From Oreohelix idahoensis (taxonomy: Eukaryota > Mollusca > Gastropoda > Stylommatophora > Oreohelicidae): 64,000 nucleotides of DNA. The notes under the pieces are model-generated. The model had not been told where the DNA came from, ran no database searches, and worked only from the letters and a program-made list of their open reading frames with translations. The first letter of the stretch is position 1. Every line of letters starts with the position of its first letter. The DNA lies in the NCBI GenBank assembly GCA_024509875.1, contig JAMPIV010000584.1, positions 744,001 through 808,000 on the forward strand, given 5' to 3'. Both the position numbers and the translations under genes were made by a program. Positions 1 to 11,940 of the stretch are shown piece after piece.

Positions 1-1468
1 GTGTCTCTGGTGGTTCCTTGTTCAGAGTTTCTGTGAAGTGCTCTGCCCATCTTGTTTGCTGTCCCTCTGCTGTCGTGATGAGATTTCCTTGCTTATCTCT
101 TACTAATGTAATATTGTTTGCACCTTATTTTCCGCTGATGAATTTAGTTATTTTGTATACTGTGCTTTGTTCATTTCTCAGTGCTGCCTCTTCTGCCTGT
201 CTTGCAAGATCGTCTAGGAAATTCCTTTTGTTGGCTCGGGTTTGGCGTTTAACTTCCTTGTCCAGCTGACTGTACTGTTCGCCATATAGTTGCTTTAACC
301 TGGGGGACTTCGCTTCTGTTTTCTTTCTTTTCATTTCCTTTCTCAGTGTTATGGTGTTTAATGTTTCTGGTGTTATCCAGTCTTGCTTCTTCCTTTCCTG
401 GAATCCCAAGCATGATTTGCTGCTTTCCTTATATATTGTTGAAATGGTGTTGAATTTCTGGTCTATATCATCAGTCAATGTCTTTTCCTGACTTTTGGCA
501 AATTGATATCGTTTCTTTATGTCAGCTGCAAAAGCTTTTCTGGTAAGGGGGTCCTTCAATTTGCTGATGTCAAACCTTTTCTGTGTAGTTACAGTTGGTC
601 CAGCCCTTCTTAGTTTCACTTTCAGTTTTGCTACTACTAAATGGTGATCACTACCCACATCTGCACCTCTTCTTATTTTCACATCTTATAATGCATGTCT
701 CCATCTACCGTTAATCATGATGTGGTCTATCTGGTTTCTGTCCCGACCATTTGGTGATTCCCATGTTAATTTGTGAATTTATTTATGTGGGAAAAGTGTT
801 CCTCCAATGACCAGGTTGTTAATACTACAGAAACTTATTAATTTATCCCAATTTTCGTTTGCTGTTCCGCTGCCGCATTTCCCCATTACTCTTTCATTAT
901 ATGTATTGTATGTTCCAACTTTCGCATTGAGGTCTCCCATTACTATAATAAGATCATATCTAGATGTGTCTTCCATTTCTTTCTGCAGTTGTTGATATAA
1001 TTCATCCTTGACCTCTTCATCGCTGTCATTCGTTGGTGTGTAACATTGTATTATTGTAGTATTGGTGAATCTACCTCTCAATCTTAATCTTATCAGTCTG
1101 TTGTTGATGGGTTTCCATTCCAGTAATGTCCTTTCTATTCTTTTCTGTAAAATAATGGCTACGCCTTCATTGTGCTGTCCATCCTCTCTTCCGGAGTAAA
1201 GTACTGTTTCTCCTGTTGCTGTTTTAACTTTTCCTGTCCCTGTCCATCTGCTCTTGCTTATCCCTAGAATGTGTAACCTATAGTTTCTCATTTCTGCCGT
1301 GACCTGTTTTAGTTTACCCGTCTCATTCATTGTCCTGACATTCCAAAATCTTATTCTTGTATCATGTTTTGCGGACAGGATGTCCGTTCTCATGTCAGTG
1401 GCTTCCTTTCGGCTTTCACCACTGACAGTCATACGAGCTTCAGACTCCGGATGTCCGTCCCGCAGCAA
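1..1468 (-). pseudogene. LINE endonuclease (EEP fold) and linker, three in-frame stops
   Basis: The frame from 1468 downwards encodes an AP-endonuclease-like domain that would nick target DNA for target-primed reverse transcription. Visible landmarks are FWNVRTMNE near the start, VMGDLNAKVG (GDxN motif) and GADVGSDHH (SDHH motif), followed by a lysine-rich linker ending in GQQTRWAEHF. One frame runs throughout, but it is broken by TAA codons at 779-781, 686-688 and 125-127 (minus strand), with no frameshift. The motif expected to carry a catalytic Glu reads LGISKSRW, with Lys where this family usually has Glu. The copy is therefore inactive. A start at 1468 is only the first Met of the open frame. 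Confidence 0.85.
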
Positions 1469-1745
1469 AGTTTGTTTATTCGTTGTTGTTTCCGTAACTT
1501 CAATTTTTTTTTTTTACATAGACAGGGGTGTCAGCTCTATGCTTAAAACCCCCAACCTGGAGGACCAGGGTGTCTGCTTTTGTCTGACCCCTGCCCGCGC
1601 AAACCTGTCCAGCTTGGTAGAACCTTCCAGGAGTAAAACTCCCGCTGGCATAGCTCTGGGGGTAATCAGGGTACGTAAGCCGCCATACCTCGACAAGGTA
1701 TTGACACCGGTGATGGCAGAAGCTACACCTACATTTATCCTTTTT
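1..1745 (-). mobile_element. RTE-type LINE (L-A), 5' part, continues past window start
   Basis: On the minus strand a GC-richer 5' leader (about 1745-1470) is followed by an endonuclease region and then the linker toward a reverse transcriptase that would lie left of base 1. The leader has no long open frame. The 3' end is outside the window, so target-site duplications cannot be checked. The protein resembles the widespread LINE endonucleases often mis-annotated as craniofacial development protein 2. A plus-strand copy of the same family lies at the far right end of the window. The 5' limit is approximate. Confidence 0.85.
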
Positions 1746-2838
1746 TGAATTTGTTGAATTATTAACTGCAGACAGCAAGAGATGGTATCACATGGCTCTT
1801 CTGGAGAAAGTAGTCCAACATTTTGCAGCCATTATAAAGAGTTATTGCTATGATGTCATTAGATGGCAACAGTGATTAATGAATCCGTTATTGAAAGCAC
1901 AGTTTATCAGTCAACGCTTTAAGTTATATTTTATTCTTGCTTTATGTTCCTCTGTCATTTAGATAGCTCAGATCAGATTAGAATGTATTTTAGAGTGCCT
2001 AGATGATGAATTTGGTGAACAGGACATATGACCATCAATAAATTTGGCATATTCTGTAATGCATGTCATCTGTCATTTGAATCATAGCCTCCTGTTTATT
2101 AGTTATAATCTTAAATTCCTTGTGTTTCATTAGGCACGTTATTTTAACTTGAGTCTATTTACCATTTTGGTTCATAGTGAGGTTAGATGCTTAAAAACAA
2201 AATAAAATGCATTATAACTTTTAAGTCAGTCATAAAAGACTAATTTTTTTTGTTTACTTCAATAGGTGCAGTAGTTGAAGCATGCAGCATCAAAAATCAA
2301 AAATAAAATTCAGTCAACATGCTAATCCTCTTTAACTAATCACTTTGTCTCTATATCCTATGAAAGCATCATACTTCGTACTAATAGCTGCTCAAGGCAA
2401 CTTTAAGAAAGAATTTGAAAAAATTCTGTAAGTCTCATAAATAGATTTCGCACTGTTTTGCGTCCAAACCCACCCAGCCACAAACATGACTTTCTTGGGT
2501 TGAAGCTTTGATGACGATATACAGTTCTGGTCATCATAACTGATTACACTGACAAACAACATTTTTCTTTCTTATATAAGAATAAGTGTTCTTAGGTCAG
2601 TTTCTTGCGCTGATTTCAAATTTGAAATCCGTTTATCTCTATCACATCGGGTTCTTAAGATATATGTGAATAAATATATTTTTGGGAAACCGTTATTTGC
2701 GTTATTTTTACTATATAACTTATTAAAAATTAATAAAATGCAAAATAATTCAACTTTTTATACTGCTAAAAGATGCATGACATATGTTACGCTATTTTTC
2801 AAATAGTTACTTTATTTTGATATAATTCTGAGCGAAAT
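1746..2838. other. AT-rich non-coding stretch
   Basis: I see no convincing exon, repeat or structured RNA. A T-rich tract near 2250 ends in an AG (about 2266), but no open frame with a donor follows. Confidence 0.4.
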
Positions 2839-4313
2839 ATGGCTTTTAGAAGTTGTAGAAATTCGGCTGATCTGTTCTGTTACGTGTGCGGATATTTTAC
2901 CGATCGTGTTCACCAGAAAAACTTTACACCATTACTAAAGAAAGCATATGAACTTTATTTCGATTCGAAAGTTGATGATGCAAATAAATCTTGGAAGCCG
3001 CCTTATAATCCAATCACGTGTCCTATCCCAGTTCCACCAGAACAATATCCGTTGGACGTGAATGAACCATCAGAAAGTGATAGTTTACCTGCTTTAGAAA
3101 CTAATTCTGACTCGGATTATATACCGGTGAATGATGGTGTTCACTAAATTAACCATTCAGAACTTTCAGATCTAATATGTGATCTCGCTCTTACCAAGGG
3201 ACAAGCGTAATTACTCAGTTCGCGACTCAAAAAATGGAATCTTTTAGCGCCCAATACTCCAATATCTAAATTTCGTCATAGACACAGAGAACTTGTTCAA
3301 TACTTTGAGATGAATGATGACATTTGCTATTGCAAAGATGTAAACGTTCTAATATTGCACTTCGGTCATGAGCACATAGTCAACGAATGGCGACTTTTCA
3401 TTGACTCTTCCAAGACTAGTCTAAAAGCCGTGTTATTGCATAACGGAAATTTATTTTCATCAATTCCAGTCGCCTACTCGTTCATATGAAAGAAACTTAT
3501 GACAATATGGCTATACTTTTGGCAAAAATAAAGTACAATGACTACCAATGGCGGATTTGTGGAGACCTAAAGGTCATTGCAATTCTCAAAGGCATGGAGA
3601 CTGGGTATACTAAATTTTGTTGCTTCCTATGTGAATGGGATAGCTGCAACAGACAGGAACATTATGCAAGAAAGGTGTGGCCTATCAGGGATCGTATGCA
3701 GCTCGGGCATAAAAATGTATTACACGAGCCATTAGTTAACAAAGACAGCATCATTTTACCACCGTTACATATAAAGTTGGGGCTCATGAAGAATTTCGTA
3801 AAAGTGTTAGATAAAACGAGCAAAGCTTTCACTTATCTTCGAGAAAAGTTTCCGCAAGTTAGCGATACAAATATAAAGGAAGGTATCTTTGTAGGACCTC
3901 AGATTAGGAAAGTTATTGCAGACAAACAATTCGAGAACTTGTTACATGGTAGTGAACTTCGCGCATGGATGGCATTCAAATCGATCGTCGATAACTTTCT
4001 GGGAATTCACAAATCTGTCGACTATGTGCATATTGTTAAGCAGTGCATAGATGCATACAGAATTATGGGCTGTCACATGTCCCTCAAAATCCATTTGCTC
4101 GATTCGCATCTTGACTTTTTCCCTGACAACCTTGGCGAAGTCAGCGATGAACATGGAGAACGATTCCATCAAGATATCGCCGTAATGGAGTCACGTTATC
4201 AAGGACGGTGGAGTGTGACCATGCTTGCCGATTACTGTTGGATGCTTCATCGTGATGTACCACATGCCATTCACCGACGAAAGTCGACTGCAAAGAAATT
4301 CAAGCCTACATAA
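2839..4313 (+). pseudogene. Transposase-like multicopy protein, two stops and one frameshift
   Basis: Three open pieces lie in series: 2839-3144, 3148-3480 and 3486-4313. The first frame stops at TAA 3145-3147 and again at 3208-3210, then stays open to near 3480, where about one base must be gained or lost to enter the last frame. The C-terminal 275 residues contain a Cys cluster (KFCCFLCEWDS), PPLHIKLGLMK, and HLLDSHLDFFPDNLGEVSDE followed by GERFHQD, with conserved His, Asp and Glu. From memory this resembles an uncharacterised, multicopy, transposase-like family common in arthropods and cnidarians. The N-terminal part looks shorter than in that family, with a Cys-bearing stretch apparently missing after KSWKPP. 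I saw no terminal inverted repeats. Function is unknown and this copy is dead. Confidence 0.65.
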
Positions 4314-5228
4314 CTGTTATACTTCTTGTACGAATGATGTTGTAATACTGTATGCGTTGTTAAAAAAACTTCAATTGCATATTTCTAGAGATCCCGACCT
4401 GATAGAGAAAAACGGATTGCAGATTTAAAAACAGCGCATTAAAATTGACCAGAAAAACATAGAAATGTTAGAGAAAGAAAAAAAAAATTTTTTTTTGTTA
4501 GCCAGTGTTATCGTGCGAATGAAGGAAAACAAAAACAATAACTACAGAAAGATCAGGAAAATATAATTCCATTTTCTGTTTACAATTTAAAATTAAGAAG
4601 CATTGAAAGTTCCATGGAAAAGATGAAATAATGAATATAAATTGTGCAAAAATTTTCAGTATTAACAAACAATAGAAATGTTCATTAGTAACAGAATTAC
4701 AAAGCACACAATTAAAAATGTTTAATAAGAAGGGAAAGCCATAATAAACCAGGAAGTAAATTATCATTGTGTGAGGTTTTTTTTTTTTTTTTTGGTGTGA
4801 TTAAAATTATTGTCAGATCATTGCATGATACATATCGTGCTTGTCTGAATCCTTCAGATATATGCTTTTATGAAGATGCATTATTAAATTAAAAGCCGTT
4901 AGTAATTTTAAGAAAATTTAAGCTTTAGAGCAAAAGCCAGCTTCACAGAAGATAAAATGGATCTGATGAAGTGCCCTTTGTTGGCATAATTTGTTGTCTT
5001 AACTTTAATTTTTATTAAATTAGCATATTTGTATTTTATTCTGCTAACAAATGTCCATGATTAGAAAAAAAAATATTTCAAGTTGTTCTAGACATCAGTA
5101 CTTGGCTGCGTGAAGAAAAGTTGGTTAAGCATTATGAGAAGTTGATCAATTTAAAACCAAACTTTATAAAACTTATGCTGTTAAAAAAAAAAAAAAAAAA
5201 TTGTGTTAAGAATGCACTTGTATTGCAG
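4314..5228. other. AT-rich stretch, probable intron
   Basis: It contains homopolymer A and T runs (about 4475-4495, 4777-4793, 5186-5200) and no gene that I can support. It ends in an AG acceptor (TATTGCAG) in front of the first proposed host exon. Confidence 0.4.
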
Positions 5229-5394
5229 GAAACAGATATGGTTATGGAATATGGGTGATAGATACAGAGAACAGCACGGCAAGACCAAAAGAGAAAGACA
5301 GAGTTCTGTGTCAAAACTGTTATCTGGTGTGGATGACATGCGAATTGATGATTCTTTGGCAAATGATATTCGTTATAGCAACACATATGAAAAT
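5229..5394 (+). CDS. Proposed exon 1 in window of an unidentified host gene
   Basis: This is a 166-bp open segment between an acceptor (TATTGCAG, ending 5228) and a consensus donor (GTGAGT at 5395). Read from base 5230, the product is hydrophilic and charged: a short aromatic start (KQIWLWNMGDRY), a basic stretch HGKTKRERQSSVSKLLSG, then DDMRIDDSLANDIRY. The exon enters in phase 2 and leaves in phase 0, which matches the next proposed exon. Another frame is also open, so frame choice rests on phase continuity. I do not recognise the protein, and earlier exons should lie upstream. Confidence 0.5.
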
Positions 5395-5849
5395 GTGAGT
5401 CACCATATTAAACAGTATGTTTTTGGTGTGTGTATTGATACTCCAGTTTGCATTTGAGTTGTTTTGATGTCCACGTTTGATATTAGGATTGTCAAGCATA
5501 AACAGTGATTAAATGTTGTGTGCTTATCTGCACTTTACTTTATTGATTTCTTGTTCCCTATCCCTTTTTCTTTGCTTAAGGAGAATGTGACACCTCTGTC
5601 GTTGACCCTGTTGTTGGAAGCTTGTGTGAGATCAGTTCATGTGTTCTAGTATTAAGTATTTCTATAGTCATGTATTCTACACCATGAGGTTTCAAGCCCT
5701 GCATAAACCTACTTAAATGTGTTTTATTTTTTAATGACATTCTTGATGGGATGCAATGGTTCTGTTGTTTTTCCTGGAATCCACAAGGGCAGTATTGAAG
5801 GTTTGGGCGAAGACAAAATAATTAGTGAGAAAGAGAGCAAGGCCATAGT
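5395..5849. other. Intron sequence with a LINE C-terminal scrap
   Basis: It is mostly featureless. Around 5762-5785 the text reads as TGGAATCCACAAGGGCAG, matching the WNPQ-G tail motif of LINE fragments near 30.87, 34.66 and 51.82 kb. The adjacent satellite may therefore have grown inside a LINE remnant. Confidence 0.4.
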
Positions 5850-6660
5850 TGGACTAGCACAGTGAAGGAATGTAGTGAAAAACACATTATTGGTTGGACC
5901 AGCACAGTGAAGGAATGTAGTGAAAAACACATTATTGGTTGGACCAGCACAGTGAAGGAATGTAGTGAAAAACACATTATTGGTTGGACCAGCACAGTGA
6001 AGGAATGTAGTGAAAAACACATTATTGATTGGACCAGCACAGTGAAGGAATGTAGTGAAAAACACATTATTGGTTGGACCAGCACAGTGAAGGAATGTAG
6101 TGAAAAACACATTATTGATTGGACCAGCACAGTGAAGGAATGTAGTGAAAAACACATTATTGGTTGGACCAGCACAGTGAAGGAATGTAGTGAAAAACAC
6201 ATTATTGGTTGGACCAGCACAGTGAAGGAATGTAGTGAAAAACACATTATTGATTGGACCAGCACAGTGAAGGAATGTAGTGAAAAACACATTATTGGTT
6301 GGACCAGCACAGTGAAGGAATGTAGTGAAAAACACATTATTGATTGGACCAGCACAGTGAAGGAATGTAGTGAAAAACACATTATTGGTTGGACCAGCAC
6401 AGTGAAGGAATGTAGTGAAAAACACATTATTGGTTGGACCAGCACAGTGAAGGAATGTAGTGAAAAACACATTATTGGTTGGACCAGCACAGTGAAGGAA
6501 TGTAGTGAAAAACACATTATTGGTTGGACCAGCACAGTGAAGGAATGTAGTGAAAAACACATTATTGGTTGGACCAGCACAGTGAAGGAATGTAGTGAAA
6601 AACACATTATTGGTTGGACCAGCACAGTGAAGGAATGTAGTGAAAAACACGTTATTGGTT
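5850..6660. repeat. 45-bp satellite, 18 copies
   Basis: A 45-bp unit containing TTGGACCAGCACAGTGAAGG is repeated head to tail 18 times with almost no divergence. The only common variant is GGTT versus GATT just before GGACC, and the last unit has ACGTT for ACATT. Because 45 is a multiple of three, several frames on both strands stay open for more than 270 codons. This is a side effect of the repeat, not evidence of a protein. The GATT variants fall in units 4, 6, 9 and 11, suggesting a duplicated five-unit block. Confidence 0.95.
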
Positions 6661-6671
6661 TAGACACCTAC

Positions 6672-6749
6672 GGAAGATGAATCGCATCCCACCAGCTTGT
6701 AACCTCACAAGGAAGATGAATCGCATCCCACCAGCTTGTAACCTCACAA
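6672..6749. repeat. 39-bp direct repeat, two copies
   Basis: Two adjacent identical 39-bp units (6672-6710 and 6711-6749) begin GGAAGATGAATCGCATCCC and end AACCTCACAA. They abut the 45-bp satellite, so two unrelated tandem duplications sit side by side. Confidence 0.9.
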
Positions 6750-7931
6750 AGAAGAGACCAAGTATACAGGATGACCCATTAAGAATAAGGACAGAGAGCA
6801 TGACAGACATCGTAAAAAAACCACCTACATGACAACATGCTAGCACCAGCCTGTGTACTGGATCAGAAAATAATAATCAAGTCTTATACTGTGACACTCA
6901 TGGGATCAGCAGAACAAAACAAAAGAACAAAAAAAAAAAATAGATATGGTAAGTGACATTTAGTAATGTTGATATCATTAAAAGTGAAGTTTTATTGTGA
7001 CATGAGCTTAAACGTCTGTTTTTCTAGTCACCTGAGAAAGCCATCATTGTGGTCTGTAGATCCTAAACAAGTGGGATATTTATTATAATTTTCTGTCTTT
7101 CTTTCCTTCTGTTTTTATTTTTGTTGCTAAATGTAGCTGTGAGGGGGCTCCTAGATAATTTTATCCCACAGATTTGTTCATTAACATTATCTAGAAATAA
7201 ATGTTTGAAGTAAAGCAATAAAATGAGTTTTAGAATGTTTGGTTGTCCCCCATTTCCTCACCTTGAGGTGGTGGAACGACCTGTATGTCTGTCTTACAGA
7301 TGCCAGTAGCTATGTTGGCATTGTTGCTTATGTCAGGTTAAACCAAACTGAACAGATCATGTGGAAAGACCAGATGAAGAAGGCAATACTGGCCCTCCGC
7401 AACCACCAGCTTGATTCCAGAGTAATCCTCACAAGTAATGCAATGAAGGCCAACTACGACAAATCATTCTGTAACAAAGACAAAATTTAGAAGAGCAATG
7501 TGGTATTTAAGAATCTGTGGGAAACTTAAAAAAAATGCAGAATTGACCAAGGAAACGAGATGCTACAATATAAAGCCCTTGAGATCAACAGGGATGAATG
7601 GAGCAAAAGCACCATACTTAAAACCAGAGAAAACATAATCAGTCTTGGATATGAGAACAAAAGAAATTGGGACCACCAATGCCATTGACCCTCTTTGCAG
7701 GAAGGAAGTCTTTGTATTCATTAAAATTCTTTCATAATTGGGTTTCACTCATTTGGACCCCAACTGTAAACAGTTTTATCAAGTTGTGTTTACTCAGTTA
7801 TTTCAGATAAGAAAATGGCAGGATTTACTATGCTTCTTTTTCACATTGTTTAAATAAAATTGTAATTGTTGAAAGTCTCCTGGAAGTAAATTTATTTAAA
7901 AAAATGTATTTTCACTTGATTTCGTCAACAG
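6750..7931. other. Intron sequence with an unassigned open stretch
   Basis: A plus-strand open stretch at 7239-7490 (including LTDASSYVGIVAYVRLN) is more codon-like than its surroundings, but has no clear splice sites or family. It may be a transposon remnant. The rest is AT-rich and unassigned. The region ends at an acceptor (CAACAG) before 7932. Confidence 0.35.
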
Positions 7932-8044
7932 CAGTATTCTGGTCCAGTAACACGGAGCTCTGGAGTAGAAACTCAGGGGGATAAACTAAATCAGCTAAAG
8001 CTTCTGAGAGGCAAACATTCTCGCTCTGTAACCACAGGCTCTGT
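7932..8044 (+). CDS. Proposed host exon 2
   Basis: This is a 113-bp open segment between CAACAG and a consensus donor GTAAGT at 8045. Read in phase 0, it begins QYSGPVTRSSGVETQG and ends LLRGKHSRSVTTGS plus two bases of the next codon. Entry phase 0 matches the exit phase of 5229-5394, and exit phase 2 matches the entry of 8695-8910. It is Ser/Thr/Arg-rich, like a regulatory tail. The acceptor could also be GCAG three bases later, removing one Gln. Confidence 0.6.
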
Positions 8045-8694
8045 GTAAGTGTCTCACATACAAGTTCACAAACAAAAGCTGTCTCTTATAGTTGACTGAT
8101 ATGAAAAGTGATGACTGAGAAGGTATCCATAATTACCTGAGTAATGAGAAATTTGACCTGCATACAACATTTTTATTCTTTTTGTATGCTCTTCTCTGTC
8201 ACCCCTACTTACTTTCTCACTTAATTACAAAACAGCATTCTTTTGATGAACTGCATATTTCTGCATGCACAAAATCAGTAAAATCCTTTTTACGAGTAAT
8301 AAGTGGCTGAAATTATGTATTAATTGTAAACTGTATGTTGAGAAAAAAATTCTTATTGATTTCATCAGTTACATCTTCTCAATAATTGGTTTGGAAATGA
8401 TAATGTGAGATAAGATTGAGTTAATTTGGAAATACTAGTTCTAATACACACACAGTTTTTAAAGGATAGTTTTAATTTACTAAACTGTCTAAATTTTTCA
8501 TGCATATTGTGTTTTGAAATCAGTTTTAACATGCATTTTGTGCCCTTTATGATTATACTTTAGCACGATTAACGCTCGATTTCTTTGTTTCTGGCTCCCG
8601 CACATTCCCTCATCATAACTGTGAACTCATTCCACAACTGATGATTTGCTGGCATTGGATACCTTGATATGGTCCCTTGAACCTGACCCTGTAG
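8045..8694. other. Proposed intron
   Basis: It starts GTAAGT and ends CCCTGTAG. It is AT-rich and I see no other feature. Confidence 0.5.
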
Positions 8695-8910
8695 CTGTGA
8701 TGAGGTTAAAGGCCACAAACGATCTACTACACAGCCATCTCGACAGACTGTCATTAAGAGTACTCAGGGTATCATGTCTTCCCTTAAATCTTCAAAAGTG
8801 TCGAGTCACACACCTAGTAACAACATGAGCCATAGCAGCAGTGCAGCAGCAACAGCGAAGCGGCATGTATTGCGACATGGGACAACTTCTGCAAGTACAA
8901 GTGGAAAAAG
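8695..8910 (+). CDS. Proposed host exon 3, Ser-rich
   Basis: This is a 216-bp segment from acceptor CCCTGTAG to donor GTTTGT at 8911. One base completes the split codon, then 71 codons are open and two bases remain. The product is strongly Ser/Thr/Lys/Arg-rich, with segments such as KRSTTQPSRQTVIKST, MSSLKSSKVSSH and SHSSSAAATAKRH, so it is very likely disordered and perhaps phosphorylated. Phase agrees with both neighbours. GC content is higher than in the flanking DNA. I do not recognise the protein, and the donor is weaker than those of the two preceding exons. Confidence 0.62.
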
Positions 8911-9589
8911 GTTTGTAATGTGAAAATAAAAAAGTGACACCATTTTTTATGTAGGAAGGAAAAATTAGTAGAATTTTTTTAAACCTGAAAACAACTAAAT
9001 AGCACAAATTTGGTTTTCTCATTCTGTAGTGTGTGCTAGACCTTGCACAAGCTACTTGAGAATTGAGAGAATTCAACAGATACTTTTTTGTTATACTAAG
9101 AAAACAAATCATGCTCAATGGAAGAAAAGGTTTACAGCATTCTTTTTTTTTTTATTTTACCATATTACGCATTTGTGCTTTATGCTCCCTCTGGAACATG
9201 GTCCTGTATTTCGTTCAAGCCAGGCCCTCCTGCCTTACCTCATCTGTTCAAGTTCTGTTAATGACTTCTTTATATGAAGCATATTATGCTGTCTCAAATA
9301 ATGACATTCAAACCCATAGTTGTGCTACAGTATAATATTTATTTGTTCTGTTATTTCATTATTTGTTTTACTTTTATATGGGGCATTATGTCCTGTGTCT
9401 CTTAGTGCCAAATATAAACCTGACAACCAGGAAATAGAGATAACTCTTATCTCTTGTGGGTTCTCCATGGTGACCCCCTTCCATTCTCAGCACTACAGGT
9501 TGCCCTGCTTTGTAGCTACAGAAGGGGGGAACAAAGTTTAAAATGAACTTCAGAGGAAGCTCTTTCATAATCTGAAAAACACTAAATTT

Positions 9590-9591
<2 letters not shown>
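8911..9591. other. Intron with a small LINE C-terminal scrap (minus)
   Basis: About 9175-9270, read on the minus strand, gives GRRAWLERNTGPCSRGS. This resembles the end of a LINE polyprotein and a second copy at 10.1-10.2 kb. The rest is unassigned. Confidence 0.4.
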
Positions 9592-9766
<175 letters not shown>

Positions 9767-10079
9767 ACCTTACTAGGAGGGAGATACCTCTGTGGTATTG
9801 TAAAACTGCAGTTAGGTACATAAATGTAAAACAAGAAGTCAACTCTCCTACAAGAAGAATAACTCTGGTAAATTTCATTACCTCTGCCTCAGGATAGAAA
9901 TGAAGGAAATTCTATAAGCATATATGTAGAGCATGCCAAGTGCTGTGCTTCAGATTGTGGTGAGGCCCCATCACAAAGAACCATCACATTTCCTTAAATT
10001 TATTTAGTACAGTGCATGCTGACTAGGAAATGACAAGTTTTTCTTTTGGGAATGGTGTTATGATGTGTATTTATTCACA

Positions 10080-10800
10080 GTGCCAGCCATCATTATTGTC
10101 ATTACCCTACAGCTGCCTACAGAACATGGGCCTTCAATCAGTTCATGCCAAGCTCTCCTGTCTTGTGCCACCTGCTGAAGTTTTGTCTGTCTTCTTTACT
10201 CTCAGTAACTCTGTCTTCTTAACCCTGAGTAACTCTTTCTTCAATTCTCTTCTTCATGTGTTTTTAAGTCTTCCTGTGTTTCTTTTACCTTGTTGATTCT
10301 AGAACCAGGACTTGCCTTGCAGTGCTGTAGGCTAGTTTCTTCAGTGTGTGCCTCATCAAATGCAAACATCTTTTCCTTAACAATATAGCTCCACTAGTAA
10401 TTGTTTTTTTTTTTCCTTCAGTTCCATATTGGTGACCTTGTTATACCCCTTTTAGTCCTTCTCTTATCAGATAGCACCCATTTATGAAAGTCTATAATCT
10501 CTTGGTTGTTGTTTTTTGTTGTTTTTCGTGTTTTAGAGCCATACCATTTTACTGCCATAACATTTGACTTGAAAATTCTTATTTTTGCATTGGACTTGAT
10601 TTCTTTTGATTTCCATATATTTCCCAATGCAGTAAAAGCCAATAGTGCCTTTTGTACTCTTATTGTGATAGTAATCTCTGTTCCTCTAGCTTTATCTATA
10701 TTGCTGCCAAGATGCATATATGAGCCCAGACCTTGTAGGGGTGTTTCGTCTTGTGCAGTTAACCATTTGCTGCATATATTTTCATAATTTTTTGTCTTAT
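10080..10800 (-). mobile_element. LINE reverse transcriptase C-terminal fragment
   Basis: On the minus strand 10717-10418 reads HLGSNIDKARGTEITITIR and then IRIFKSNVMAVKWYGSKT. This is the block after the catalytic core of LINE reverse transcriptases (the YLGS and YGSETW regions). Further along, 10230-10100 reads LQQVAQDRRAWHELIEG followed by PCS, the usual end of such polyproteins. Order and strand fit one truncated copy with frame breaks in between. No catalytic core remains. Confidence 0.7.
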
Positions 10801-11153
10801 CTTGGATTCACAGTGTTTTTTTTTAAATTGCATGACACTATAACTATTTGTTCCCAAAAACTAATTATTTATATCTTGACCTGAAACCATCATTTAAAAA
10901 ACATTGGTAACTTTTTAATTCCTGCTTCCATAATTAAAATTTCAATAATTGGAAAGAAAACAAAAAATGAAGGTAATAATTGTCCTCTTGACCTTTTGTT
11001 TTTAAAAGTATGACATTTGTTGTATATACTTTTGTTTTATTGCTGCCAATTGTAACTATCTAGAAATATATAAACACAATCTGAATTTTTCTTGATACGT
11101 AGCATGATATATATTATCTCTTAACATAATTTTGTATTGTAATTGTATTCTAG

Positions 11154-11214
11154 ATATGATAGTGCAGTTCTGACAAACAAGACTTCTGCAGTAAAAGTCT
11201 TGAGCTTAAATGAG
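11154..11214 (+). CDS. Proposed host exon 4
   Basis: After a T-rich tract ending TATTCTAG, 61 bases are open in the phase expected after 8695-8910. They read YDSAVLTNKTSAVKVLSLNE after the split Arg codon. The donor at 11215 (GTGCCT) is poor, and the exit phase (0) does not fit the next proposed exon (entry phase 2). Either an exon is missing, or the donor is elsewhere, or this segment is skipped. Confidence 0.42.
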
Positions 11215-11689
11215 GTGCCTATGCACATGCACATATATGAAATATTTACTTGGAATGTAATACACCTTTTTTTGTTATAAAGGTCACCCTTATTTTAATT
11301 TTGTGTTTTGTGCTTTATAAAGTATGTGTTTTTTAATTTCCATGAGTAGCAGCCATATTTGTAACGTAGTAGTGTGAAATACATTGTCAGCTGAATAACC
11401 AGTTAACGTAGGCAGCAACTTGAGATGTAAGTGCATTATTATTTTACTTTGCTTTAAACTTTAAAAAAAAAAAAATAGCTAAAATTTTAAAACTGACTTG
11501 GAAACCATCAGAATTGAAGTGTGGTATGTTTTTTTGTTGTTGTTTTTTTGAGTGTAAGATCATGCTGCAAAGTCTGCTTTTCACAACATTAAATGCAATC
11601 TTAATAATAAAAAAAGAAATGCTTTTATAGAAAGGAAGACAATCTTAGAGTGCTCTTTGGAGCTAGTATTCGTGTATGTAAGAGCTAGA
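11215..11689. other. AT-rich stretch
   Basis: Nothing recognised. There is an A-run at about 11463-11476. Confidence 0.35.
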
Positions 11690-11940
11690 CAATAAGCAAA
11701 CAGATGTAAAGAAAATTGAAGGCAGTAGGGATGTGGTTCCTATGAAGGACTCAGCTTAAATCTTGAGCAGCCAGAAAATTGAATGAGGGCATCCTGAAGC
11801 AGAAGAAAGTCAGTACTTAACACAAAAAGCACAACGTTCTTTGGACGCATTCATACCCTTCGACATTTGCTGAGGGAGACTGAGCACCTATGGGTTTGCC
11901 CAGAGTGCAGTGACATTGATTCTTATCAACAATAATGACT
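11690..11940 (+). mobile_element. LINE 3' fragment of the L-F family
   Basis: Near 11840-11935 the plus strand reads FFGRIHTLRHLLRETEHLW and then VCPECSDID before a stop. This closely matches the C-terminus of the L-F copy at 28.6-30.2 kb (TLRHKLMETEHLWVCPECND). The CPEC cysteines are the start of a zinc-binding tail. It is a short, 5'-truncated dead copy with an uncertain left limit. Confidence 0.7.

Noticed and set aside
5724..6680. Open frames of about 270-310 codons on both strands
   Set aside because: They are caused by a 45-bp tandem repeat whose length is a multiple of three; both strands are open equally and there are no splice or start signals.
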